Notes under the pieces: generated by a model
Seen by the model: only the letters and a program-made list of their open reading frames with translations
Told to the model about the DNA's origin: nothing
The model's database searches: none
Translations under genes and position numbers: made by a program
Source: Eleginops maclovinus
Taxonomy: Eukaryota; Chordata; Actinopteri; Perciformes; Eleginopidae
DNA length: 64,000 nt
Direction: 5' to 3'
NCBI RefSeq assembly: GCF_036324505.1
Contig: NC_086368.1
Coordinates: 26,549,878 to 26,613,877, forward strand
Shown: positions 12,201 through 22,620 of the stretch, piece after piece
How positions within the stretch are numbered: the first letter of the stretch is position 1
Layout: each line of letters opens with the position of its first letter

Positions 12201-12994
12201 CTTTGGCACTGATCCATACGCACAGAGGAGAAAAGTGACTTATGATTAATCATCTCTCGCAGGATGCCCCAATAACATTCCCCCCGATCGATACGCCTTG
12301 GAAGCCAAGAGAGAAATCGCAGCGAATACAACTTAAGATGAGTTAAAGCCATCTTTGTGTGTCTTTTCCCATTTTCTTTTGCCCAGTAAACTCCCCTATG
12401 GGTTTTTTCTTTGCTTGCCTTCTAATTAAACGGTTTATTTTGTCCTGACAGCAATGGCACACTGTCATAAATTAAGCATTGTGTGGAAAACGCCACAAAT
12501 TCATTGCATATGTCTTGGTTCCACTATGATACCACAATAACTTCACCTATCACCTGCAGATGATGCCCATGTGAATCTGTCTCTGTATTGTTCTGTTTCT
12601 CACCGAGCAGTTTTTGCCTCTCTTTTCTGTGTAGATGTATTGCCTTTACCGCGACCTGCTGTCTGGTTTCAGAGAGCCCTCCTGCAATGTTAAACAAATT
12701 TACTCTTCTAACAGGCACATAACAGCCCTCCAACTGCTCTCTTAGTACCCTTGACAGCAATGTTTGCTTTTCAGCTAAAGCTCTTATGGATTGCCAATTT
12801 AACAGGAAGTACAGTAGAAGAACCTCTCCAACAACTCACGGTTAAACGCAGTGAACACACACAGTAAGGGGGAGACACCGTGGGTTAATAGGGTCAAATA
12901 TTGAATCACTATGACCCCTCCTCAGTCAATTACTTACACAAAGACCATTGTTTTTAGAGTCAGACGTTTTTAGAAATGGGAAATTACCCTTTTA

Positions 12995-13180
12995 GGGACC
13001 AGTGGCTCAGTTTGTAAGGACTTGGCTTGGGGAGCAAAGGGGTTGGTGGTTCAAGTTCTGATTGGACCAAATATACAGAGTGTGGATTGGCATATGAAGA
13101 GATGCTAGTTAGCCCACTGACGTGCCGAGATGTCATTAAGCAAGGCATCGAACCCCCAACTGTCAATCTTGGCATTGGAC
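12995..13180 (+). mobile_element. tRNA-derived SINE (family A, copy 2)
   Basis: The left end reads GGGACCAGTGGCTCAGTTTG (A-box-like) and GGTGGTTCAAGTTCTG (B box), followed by GGACCAAATATACAGAGTG and, after a diverged middle, AAGCAAGGCATCGAACCCCC. It is a diverged sense-strand copy of the family at 7494-7637 and 44958-45269. No poly-A tail is evident. Confidence 0.7.
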
Positions 13181-13455
13181 GTTTGCGTATATTTCTCGGG
13201 GAAACAAATGTGAGTATTGGTTGATTCCAGCTTCAACAATAAGGTTTAGTTTTCTTCACATATTAGATTCAAAGGGAGTTTTGTCATAGGGAGTTCTTGA
13301 TATGTCTTTGTATGCGTCTATGAAGCAGCAGCTATACAAAACACAATATACATTTTTCAGGTTTTCATGTTATTAGGTATAAAATGAGATAAATCAGGCT
13401 ATGGATGATATAGGAAAAAAAGCCCTCAGTAAAAACCCTCATAAATGATGGATCG

Positions 13456-13813
13456 TTGGATGGATGGATGGAGGGATGGATGGATGGATGGATGGATGGA
13501 TAGATGGATGGTGGATGGATGGATGGATGATGGATGGATGGATGGATGGATGGATGGATGGATGGATGGATGGATGGATGGATGGATGGATGGATGGATG
13601 GATGGATGGATGGATGGATGGATGGATGGATGGATGGATGGATGGATGGATGGATGGATGGATGGATGGATGGATGGATGGATGGATGGATGGATGGATG
13701 GATGGATGGATGGATGATGATGGATGGATGGATGGATGGATGGATGGATGGATGGATGGATGGATGGATGGATAGATGGATGGATTGATGGATGGATGGA
13801 TGGATGGATGGAT
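13456..13813. repeat. (TGGA)n tetranucleotide tract, about 360 bp
   Basis: Nearly perfect TGGA repeats with a few interruptions (TAGA, TGATGA, GAGG, TTGA). Frames through it encode repeating MDGW or IHPS peptides and are artefacts. The purest block is about 13530-13713. Confidence 0.97.
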
Positions 13814-14221
13814 TTTGCAATAACTTTACAGGTGAATGTTGAAAAATCTTAAACTAAGACATACCTCCGTAAAATCCACCCAGGGGATTACTTACACGAA
13901 GACAGCTTTTTTGTATTACGAGTAAAAAAAAGAAAGTGTTTAAATATGCAAATGAGGCATATCTGATGCTATTGTTAATCCAATTAAGAGGCATCTACAG
14001 AAACAATAGACAGTCAATCAGATGAACGATAACTAAATGTGTGTTTTGGATGTTTTTGTCTTTCCCGTAGTCCGGAAAAACTTCCTGTAGTCAGACTCCC
14101 GCTCCAAAACCCAACATTTTGATGGATGATGATAAATGATATAAGATTAGCTGATGATAGATTCCCTCTGGGTATTAACTTTCAATCCTTTCTGTGGACT
14201 CCCTCTCTTTTTGACAACTAT

Positions 14222-14222
<1 letters not shown>

Positions 14223-14287
<65 letters not shown>
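14223..14287. repeat. (CA)n microsatellite
   Basis: Uninterrupted CA run of about 65 bp. Confidence 0.97.
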
Positions 14288-14289
<2 letters not shown>

Positions 14290-14588
14290 TCTTTCTCATA
14301 TCCGCCTGGTCGTGCAGAATGGCTGCAGTCTGTGCCCGCTGCTGTGTGTCTGTGCGTGTTAGTGTTAGTTCATGTGTGCTCATTGTCCAGCGGTCAGGCC
14401 CCGGCGGAGCTGTGTGGGATGTGGGGAAGCGTCCACGGGGAGATTGGAGGACAGGGGGGGGAGGGCGGTCGAGGACACTGTTTCCTTCGGCGGTGGAATG
14501 TCTTCATGCGTGTTCCTGTTTGGTGAGGCTGCTCACGGCTCCCATGAAGTTGGCAGGAAACCACACACTGTTTACACTGGGCCCGATA

Positions 14589-14648
14589 AGGAGGAGGAGG
14601 AGGAGGAGGAGGAGGAGGAGGGAGGAGGGAGGAGGAGAAGAAGAAGTG
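14589..14648. repeat. (GGA)n purine-rich trinucleotide tract
   Basis: GGA/AGG repeats with GAA at the right end, followed by more purine-rich sequence to about 14680. Such homopurine runs can form triplexes. The Arg/Glu-rich frame through it is not a gene. Confidence 0.93.
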
Positions 14649-15683
14649 CGGTTGTGGTGGGAAGGGAGGGAGGAAAGGGTGCTTTAGTAAACCTTCAGGA
14701 AGGTAGATTATCCCACGAAATGCTGGCAGAGCTTCAGCTTTTGTGCATGGTGTGTGTGTGGGGGGGGGGGAAGCAGCTCCTTCAGCTCAGCAGTGGAGAG
14801 TTTCAATGAATCCCGGGCAGGCTCCACAAAGGGCTGCGGAACAAAAGGCCTGCAAGCTGAGAATGTACAGCGTAGAGGCACGGCCCAATCTCACGCTTTG
14901 TTAACTCTCAAACATAACAATGAATAAAGACGGAGACAATCACGCCTCACTTGTCGAATACCTGCCTGTTGTTTACAAATGTGACAGTTTCACACCTCAT
15001 CTGTTGGATTCGTACGTCTAGACAGCTGTTGCTCCATGCAGGATGACTGAGGGCCACATTGTCTGGAAAATGCATTTTTCCGAATCATTTTTTAGTTGCA
15101 ATTCTGAATGCACCTTGGAAATAAAGCACACAAAAATATGTTTACGTCATGTGAAAACGTGGGGTTTCGTATAGACATTTGTATCAAGAATTGACCCCAA
15201 TTTTGTCTCCAATCACATTGCTAGAAGGGTTAGGGATATGTGTTGAGCCAATGAGTTTAAATTCTTCTATTTCACGACTAAATATTGCTTGAAAAAAGAT
15301 CCCACATACATATGCCATGATCAGAATTCCTACTCCTCCTTCCTACCCATAATTATGTGTTTTCTGGACTCATTATGGCGCTATACTTTCTCACACTTTA
15401 TTAGAGTGAATCAAATGAGATAATGAACCTAATCTTCATAATAGTCACGCATAAAGAGCGTGACAAATGAGATTGGATGGAAAGGTCATCACGGGTCGCC
15501 AGTTTCTACTCCCTTAACGCCGCTGTTAAGAAAGTGGATGGACCAAGCAAAATGGCAACGACACTCAACTGAGCCCGCTTCTGGATCATGCTTCTCTGAG
15601 TGTACGAGGTTTTACTGCAACAATACAATTGCATGGGTTGAGCCCGGCATGTCCAACCGCAGCCCATAGTAATTCCCACAAGT

Positions 15684-15684
<1 letters not shown>

Positions 15685-15742
<58 letters not shown>

Positions 15743-15778
15743 CACGCACACACACACACACACACACACATACACACA
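15685..15778. repeat. Interrupted (CA)n microsatellite
   Basis: CA run broken by CG and TA steps (two ACGCAC interruptions near 15735 and 15745). Confidence 0.96.
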
Positions 15779-16028
15779 ATCCCGGAGATTATAAATCACA
15801 GGCACTTGGGAAAGGTTTCAGCTGACTACGGCTCATGTTTATGGTTTTCTATGACTGGATCCAGCTGTTTTGGAGCCGCACAAGGCCCCGGGAGGCGCAG
15901 TCAATTTGGCAGATTAGCGTATTGACAGATGGTGTGGCATGCATCCTGCAATCAATATGTTTTGTTTTAATCCCTTCAAATGTTGACTGAAGAAGCCGGA
16001 CACCTCTCCGCCATGACGTTTTAAAAAA

Positions 16029-16143
16029 ATGTTGACAGATTTCACATAACTGTGTTAGGTTAGTTGCAAGCAATACTTTTAAGTTGAACCTAATATTATT
16101 GCTTTCGACTAACTTAATACAGTTATGTGAAATGTGTTGACAT
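16029..16143. repeat. Foldback (inverted-repeat) element
   Basis: Two arms of about 47 bp face each other across a short spacer. The left arm carries ATTTCACATAACTGTGTTAG then GTTAGTTGCAAGCAATA; the reverse complement of the right arm carries ATTTCACATAACTGTATTAA then GTTAGTCGAAAGCAATA. The spacer is about 20 bp (16077-16095). This would form a long imperfect hairpin and looks like a small MITE or foldback repeat. Confidence 0.75.
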
Positions 16144-17689
16144 GATACAGTGTTTTAGTCTTTTCAGTGGCATTTCAGCCTTCCCAATTAGCCTACACCA
16201 CCCGCGCAAAAGCAACACTCAGTGCGATGGGATATGCTCCCCGCCCTCAAGTAGGGCAGCCAAATCGAGCAATCAGACAAGACATCCATCACTATCCTGT
16301 GGGGCGGAGTAAATGACCTTGATGTAGTCTTCACACTCAATTTCAGACACCCTTGGGCTCCATTATGAGGAGATTTAAGCAGCGCGAGAGCGGACCGGCC
16401 TTCACATTTGATTCTTACGATACTGGATGTGATAAGTGTGTGATGCAGCACGGAGAAACAGGGGAGGAACAGGGAGAGAGCGAAAGGGGGAGAGGGTGAG
16501 TCAGCAGGTGATGAAAGCACGGCGGAAAATTAAGATGGAGTAAGAGGGCTCCAGGAGATGAGAGGAGGAGATGGTTGGATATAGCTGGAAGAGCGAGCAC
16601 GTACAAGGTGGCAGCGGGGGGGAGAGGATAAATTGCTTTTCAAGGACGTTGTCAACCCCGGAATCGTGCTCAAAAACCAACAGTACTCCAAGTAGAGTAC
16701 ACGCAATATATAAGGGTCATTTTCACACAAAAAGATCTCAAGAGTTATCCATCCCGGCAGCAGCACATGAGTGAATTTAAGCACCTGTGAAAGTGAAAGC
16801 TGGGTGCTCTTTTCTACACACTAAGGGAAAGAAGAAAGCCAGCCTCCCCTCCTTTACAACTTGCCGCTGGCAGGTGGGAGAAAAAACACAAATGAGTTTT
16901 GCATTCCTACCACACACACACACACAGGAGAAGGTGCCAGACATCAGAGCAACGAGTAAGCAAGCTTTGATTTAAACTGATTCAGACAATGGCTTCCTTT
17001 TATTTTCACTTTTCCGCCTTTGATTGATCTTCCTTTTTCCTACCAGCAGAAACGAGCCACTTTTAGAGCTGCAGCCACACACGCCGCTCCCACGGGAGTT
17101 CATTTGAGAAACACCACCTGCAGGTTTGAGTGGCATCATTAACAAAGGTCAGATGCGTTCACTGAGAAATTATACACACATGAATTTCTCATTGACTTGT
17201 TAATACACACCTGATTTCCTCGACAGCTTGCCCTTTGCTGTCTTTCGGAGGGGGGCAGAGTCAGTCGAGAGTGCACCACGTTGGCGTTTGATTTAATGAA
17301 GAGGCTGCTGACACTTTACACTTTAGTTGAACCAGCAGTAAATAAAATTATCATTGTTAATTAACCACGCAGCAAAACAAATCAATACGGGAGAGTGTTT
17401 AGTAGATAGTGGCTCGTTGTCATCTGTGTATTTGAGCTACATTTAACACAATAATCAGTGTCAACATCATTTATTGTTTTATTTTCTCTTAGTCAACAGT
17501 CAATAAATGCATGCGTCGGGTAATTCTCATCCAATCAACTTGCTTATGAGACATTTGAGGAATGATTTGTTCATGTAGTTTTCCTGCATGACTCACCTCA
17601 ATTAACTCACTCATTTTTGTAATAAAGACAAGTGAAAATGACTGTATGTATCCACCCAGTGAATCGTTCCAAAATGTAATAGGTTGTCC

Positions 17690-17805
17690 CTTGGCCAATG
17701 CTACGCCCTTCCCCCAAATTTCATGAAATTAGGACCGGTAGTCTTCCAGTAATCCTGCTGACAAAACACACCAACCCAACATAAAAGATAACCTCCTGAG
17801 AGTTA
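17690..17805 (+). repeat. Dispersed teleost repeat (family D, copy 1)
   Basis: Shares CTTGGCC, a TTTCATGAAA core, a CCGGTAGT-like block and CAGTAATCCTGCTGACAAA, then ATAACCTCCT, with the copies near 19410-19560 and 38085-38212. I recognise it from memory as a common fish interspersed sequence; its class is not clear. Confidence 0.55.
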
Positions 17806-18199
17806 ATAAAAGGCAGGTTTGAACTCAGCAGTGTGATGCCCTTACCAAAAGGCCAGATAAACTTGAAGCCAGCCTCAGAGGAATGAAGGTTAAGGGTTGT
17901 GTTCAGCCAAGAAAAGGTAATGGTCTTTCCTGGAAGACATTCATGGGGTTGCACTCTGTTGTTCCATCAAAGATTGCAATAATGTGTTGTGTCAAGAGGT
18001 AAAAAATAGAGATATAGAGAGAAAGTTCTTCCAGGCCTTCTTAGTGTACTTACATCTACCAGATGAGGACCTACGTTGACCTAATGATGACATTGGATGA
18101 AAAATGTATCTTGACGGGGCATTTTCAGCAGATTTTCTGACAATTTGACTCAAAGCGCTTCAGGGAAGGTTACCAAAAGGGATTTGTGTTTATGGAAAG

Positions 18200-18375
18200 C
18201 CCTCAAATATCCCCTTAATGGTTTCAAGAACATACTCATGGTGGCTTTAGAGGAATAGTTTGGGAATAACCACAGTCGTTAAGACTCTGGAGAACATGAC
18301 GGTCTGTACAAAACGTCTTGGCAATTCATCCAAAAGCTATTAAGATATTGTTGTCAGCATCCAATTAGTGGATTC
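18200..18375 (+). repeat. Dispersed teleost repeat fragment (family E)
   Basis: Contains CATGGTGGCTTTAGAGGAA, GGTCTGTACAAAACGTCTTG and GCAATTCATCCAAAAGCTAT, the spaced blocks of a repeat also seen near 34420-34545. Class unresolved. Confidence 0.5.
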
Positions 18376-19379
18376 ATTGATAAGCCAATAAACCTTCATT
18401 GCCAGACCATGACAAAAACAAAATCAATCCAACTACCTTAAAGGAACAGGACCCATCATTCTGCTGCTTCTGATTTATTATACGAGGAAACACACCCCTA
18501 AGTTATTCACACATTTCAACCTTTCACAGATAGCTTATCACCAAAGAGGTCAAAGCACTGTCAGATAAATCCTACATGTGCATCTCTCTAATGGTCCCAC
18601 AGAGCAAGAACAATTTGCGGTCATAACATTGTGAGAAGGGCTGTCATGTGAGGAGAAACACGCCATTAAGAATCAAGCAGCTGTGTCGGATCAGACTTTT
18701 ACACAGCCCACTGCTTTGTCATGTCAGAGAAGGTTGCGGCTTGTCCTTGTCTACTGAAGCGAGTGTTTGCACAGTGGAAACGGGCCCAGGGCAGGTTATG
18801 TGTGTGCTGCACTCATCCATGTAACAGTAAGATCTAAAAAAAACGACATGGTGCTTTTACTTCTGCCCTGCGATTGTTTCATGTGGCGAAGATGCAATCA
18901 TCCTTAAATGGTTGAACAGGGACAGACGCTTGTGTGGAGCACATGAAAACAAAACTCGGGCCGCAGATGACAGACTGTCACTAGGGAGAAAAACTGCCTA
19001 ATTAGAAGACGTCAGAGAAACAAGAGGCATTTGGAAACACTCTTGCGAAATACAGGGTTTAGTCGTTTAAGAAATCTCCTAGCAACTGGGCTTAAGGCAT
19101 CTAGGAGTTGGGGTTCAGGTCAGGTTAGGGTTCCTTAGGGTCAGGATTATGCTGTGTGTGCACTCAGGTTTCCTGGAGGGAAGGATGGGTGTCTGGTAAG
19201 TCGATCCAGTCTAAGCCAGATAGGAAGGCTCCATGTGTTACAACAGGGAAAAAGATCTGATCACGGTTAGAATTACATCTTGTATTTTTTATCAGGCTAT
19301 AACTGACATTATACAATGGAGACAGAATGTTGGTTTTGCCAAATGCCTCAAAAGTGAACAATAATGAGTGCATCCGCCC

Positions 19380-19560
19380 ATGATTTGGATCCGCACCAAA
19401 TCTTAATGGCTTCTCACTTGGCCCGTTCTTCAACATTCCTCCAAGTTTCATTCAAACCCGGCCAGTATTTCTTTCCTTTATCCTGCTCTGGCAGACAGAC
19501 AGACAAAACAAACCTAACATCACTTCCTTGGTGGTGTTAATATTTGGCTTGCAATCAAAT
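19380..19560 (+). repeat. Dispersed teleost repeat (family D, copy 2)
   Basis: Reads GATCCGCACCAAATCTTAAT, then CTTGGCCCGTTCTTCAACAT, CCTCCAAGTTTCATTCAAA, CCGGCCAGTATTTCTTTCC and TATCCTGCTCTGGCAGACAG, matching the order of blocks in copies 1 and 3. Confidence 0.55.
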
Positions 19561-19755
19561 GATGTGTCTTCTCTGGCAGGTTTGAAAGTGTTGATATCCG
19601 TCTGTACTGGTCATGCGATCATCCGACCAGTTCCTTAAATTGCATTTCCAAAAGCATGGCTCTGAGGATGGTCAATTTGTCGGCCAAGCCACCACTTCAA
19701 CACTGAACAATGTCAACTATACGCTTCATTGATAAGACATTTTATTACAGACATT

Positions 19756-20196
19756 CACACTACAAAAACTCCCAATCTTGCCATGTATATTTGTCTAATA
19801 TCTACTCAAAATTGGTCTTTGCACTCAATATAAGACCTAAATACTCAAGGGGTAACAATGCAGGTCTTGTTCCTAGACAATGCATCTCAGATGAAACGTT
19901 TTTTTACATTTTTATTGGAAAATCACCAACTAACATCAGAAGACAGACATCTTTTCAGCATTTCTGGCTGATTTTCTAACAAAACATTTCCTGATTCTGT
20001 TCAAATGTAATTCAAAATAGGTTTTCCCAACTAATTACAAGATCTTATTTGTCTAGGTATCCCATCTTATTTCAAGAACATCTTACCAAGCACATTTTTA
20101 CTTCTATTGGCAGATTGTTGTACTTATTACAAGCAAAAACACCTTGCTTTTGTCATAGTATTACTTGTTTTTGGAGCAGCATTTTGTCCAGTGCAT
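19756..20196. mobile_element. Probable non-autonomous DNA transposon relic
   Basis: The left end CACACTACAAAAACTCCC and right end CTTGTTTTTGGAGCAGCATTTTG/TCCAGTG are roughly inverted relative to each other, and ATCTTGCCATGTATATTTGT plus A/T-rich internal blocks resemble a common teleost hAT-type MITE known to me from memory. The copy is diverged; no clear target duplication was found. Confidence 0.4.
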
Positions 20197-21854
20197 GTAT
20201 CTTACTGACTCTGACGATCCATCGTTTTTTTAAACTATTGTTGGATAGATTTTATTGAATTTGGAACAATTCTCAATGGTATACAGAGGGTCAATTTTAA
20301 ACAACAATTATCCTGCAACTTTTCCTCTAGCCCTGTTGGAAGGCTAACAATTGAATTATTATTTTTATTATTACATCATCCAAGTTAATTAGTACAACAT
20401 TTAGTAAAGCCATCGAGGCACGTAGAAAATATCCTTGGTGATCCACTCACTTTTTTTTATCCAGCGCCTCCACATGATTCCCATTTGTGGTTTTACAGCG
20501 TGACAACTGATAGATTGTCTGAAATCTGGTTCATATATCTCTGTCATTGCTAATGGCATTGTGAGCCATGAGCATTCGTACATTGGCCTTTAACTAACAC
20601 CACTGTTGTGTCTACAGCCTAACAGCATGGCCATAGATGCTCAGTTGGAAACTCCATCTGTCATTTGTTGAAAAGTTCAAGTTTTGTAGAGAACAATGAA
20701 CCTCAAACATGGTGGCCATATGATGTGTTGAAGTTATTTAAACACTTGGTTTTAGCGCTGTGCCAGCACATGACAAAGGTTTGGCTCATCATAATCATAT
20801 CATCAACGGAAGGAAATAAAGGCCTAAGTGGTTTGTGTTGCTTTAATTTAATCACAATTGTCTAAGGCGGTGCTTAGTCCAGATTGTAACGCTGTTGCAC
20901 TAACAAAGCGGAGATAGAAGACAAAGAAATCTGTCTGAACTAGGCAGGGCCAATTGTTAATTATACGGACAAGTCCACTTTCTCTGCATCATGTCATTTA
21001 GAGCCAAGTCTAACTAGTTACAGTATATTCAAAAGCTCACATTATTTCATCGTGACTCAAGCTTTTATCACTTATTCAGAGTCACAGAATGAATAAAAAC
21101 ATGCACGTTCATGAAGGAAATGTTGATATAAAGTATGGCAAGGAAAACAAATCAGAGAGAATTGAGCTGTAGTCCATTCATAGCATAATTTCCATCAAAT
21201 AAAAAGTCCTCATTTACTTGATTTAAGGTCACAAAATACTCAAATACCAAACATGGAGATACTATGTTACAATGATGCCAAACAGACACAACACAAGCCA
21301 ACAAATTGACAGCATACTTTCCCTATTAGGTTCTAAATAGACATCATCTCACAGTTTGGAAGTTGACAAGATGCTCGTTTTCTCTCCAAACCAGGGTTCA
21401 GAATCAAGGTCTGTTCTCGATTAGATGCTGTCACATTCTTGCATCCTCCAACAGGCTGGATGCTAGTGAGACGGCCAAGATGTACATTTCCAAGAATGGG
21501 GCTCTTGGCACCAGACACTGCTATATGTTGTTTTCCATCTCCCCTTATCCCTCTGAGATGAATCCTGGAAAGCACCCTACTTTGTGATTTATTCACTGCT
21601 GCTTTTGGCTTTTGGGAGAGGTCAGTGTGAGCACTCAACAGGCTCCTTGACATGTACACAGTATACGGGTGAAAAAGTAAGTTCAACTTTTTAAAAGAAG
21701 TTTGTCTTGGCTGGTGTTGCAACTTCACAAACATCTGAAAAAGATTTATGTATTGGTTTCTTTTCTTTAAAAAAACATGTCTGTGCTATCATGGCATATG
21801 GACATGACAACAAGAACATTCACTAAAATAGATATAAACATACACCACAGCTAC

Positions 21855-22060
21855 AGAGTAGTTGGTGGTGGAGGCAGGGGTAACCTGAAGGTCACTGGTT
21901 CAAGTCCCCGAAGACCAAGTGTTACCGAGGTGTCCCTGAGCAAGGCACCGTTCCCTACATTGCTCCCCGGGCGCCGTACATATGGCATCCCATAGCTCCT
22001 AACACGAGGACCGGTCAAATGCAGAATGCAAGATTCCCCTCTGTGGGGCGATTAAGGGTT
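21855..22060 (+). mobile_element. tRNA-derived SINE (family B)
   Basis: A B-box-like CTGGTTCAAGTCCCCGAAGA is followed by CCAAGTGTTACCGAGGTGTC, CCTGAGCAAGGCACCG, GCTCCCCGGGCGCCGTACAT and GTCAAATGCAGAATGCAAGA. This block order is that of a widespread teleost tRNA-SINE. The A-box region is eroded. Confidence 0.65.
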
Positions 22061-22076
22061 CCTTCATTTCATTCAT

Positions 22077-22260
22077 ATGAATCAATCAATTGATCAAATT
22101 GTATTTTTGAAGCCAAATTACAAATTGGCCTCAGGGAGATTTGAAATCTATTCAGCATACGACACCCTTATAGTGGATGAAGAATACCCCCCCCCCCCAA
22201 AAAAAACCCAATTAAAGAAGCAAAGAAATGGAAGAAACCTCAGGGAGATGGTTAGATCTA
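22077..22260 (+). repeat. Dispersed teleost repeat, class unresolved
   Basis: Contains AAATTACAAATTGGCCTCAG, CATACGACACCCTTATAGTG, a C10-A8 run (22189-22206) and GAAGAAACCTCAGGGAGATG. These blocks recur, from memory, in many fish genomes. It abuts the SINE at its left and another repeat at its right. Confidence 0.5.
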
Positions 22261-22261
22261 T

Positions 22262-22620
22262 CTTGTGTCTGTATGCTAAATAAGAAGCTAGAGCCAGAAG
22301 GCAGTTAGCTTAGCATAAAGATTGGAAGCAGGGGCCTATGGTTAGCCCAGCCCTGTTTGAACTTCAAAGAATATTGGTCTAATTATGCATAAGTTAGCAT
22401 AGCTAGCATGTTTAATAACGAGCTACGTCCTGGAACTGGTTTCCCTATAGCTTCCAGTTGTTATGCTAAGCTAAGCCTTCTGCCGTATCTAGCTTTTAAA
22501 CTACAAAAAGTGGTTTTGATCGTCAATCTTCTCATCTTACGCTCCACCTTGAATGTGGAATTAAGAGTATTATCCAAAATGTCTAACTACTGGTTTTAGA
22601 TATACTCAGTACTCACCAAC
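22262..22620 (+). repeat. Dispersed teleost repeat with GCTAAGCTAA motifs
   Basis: Carries AGTTAGCTTAGCATAAAGAT and TGGAAGCAGGGGCCTATGG near its left end, ATGCTAAGCTAAGCC in the middle and GTCAATCTTCTCATCTTACG on the right. A related fragment in the other orientation lies at 27355-27480. Likely a non-autonomous DNA element, but the ends are not defined. Confidence 0.5.

Noticed and set aside
13365..13820. Open frames of 84-151 codons with repeating MDGW or IHPS
   Set aside because: Produced by the TGGA tetranucleotide tract; no resemblance to a real protein outside the tract.
14154..14809. Frames with an Arg- or Glu-rich run that might look like a nuclear protein
   Set aside because: The run is the GGA microsatellite read in two frames; no exon signals or homologous domains.
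19085..19145. Telomere-like TTAGGG repeats
   Set aside because: Only isolated GTTAGGG and CTTAGGG words, no tandem array.
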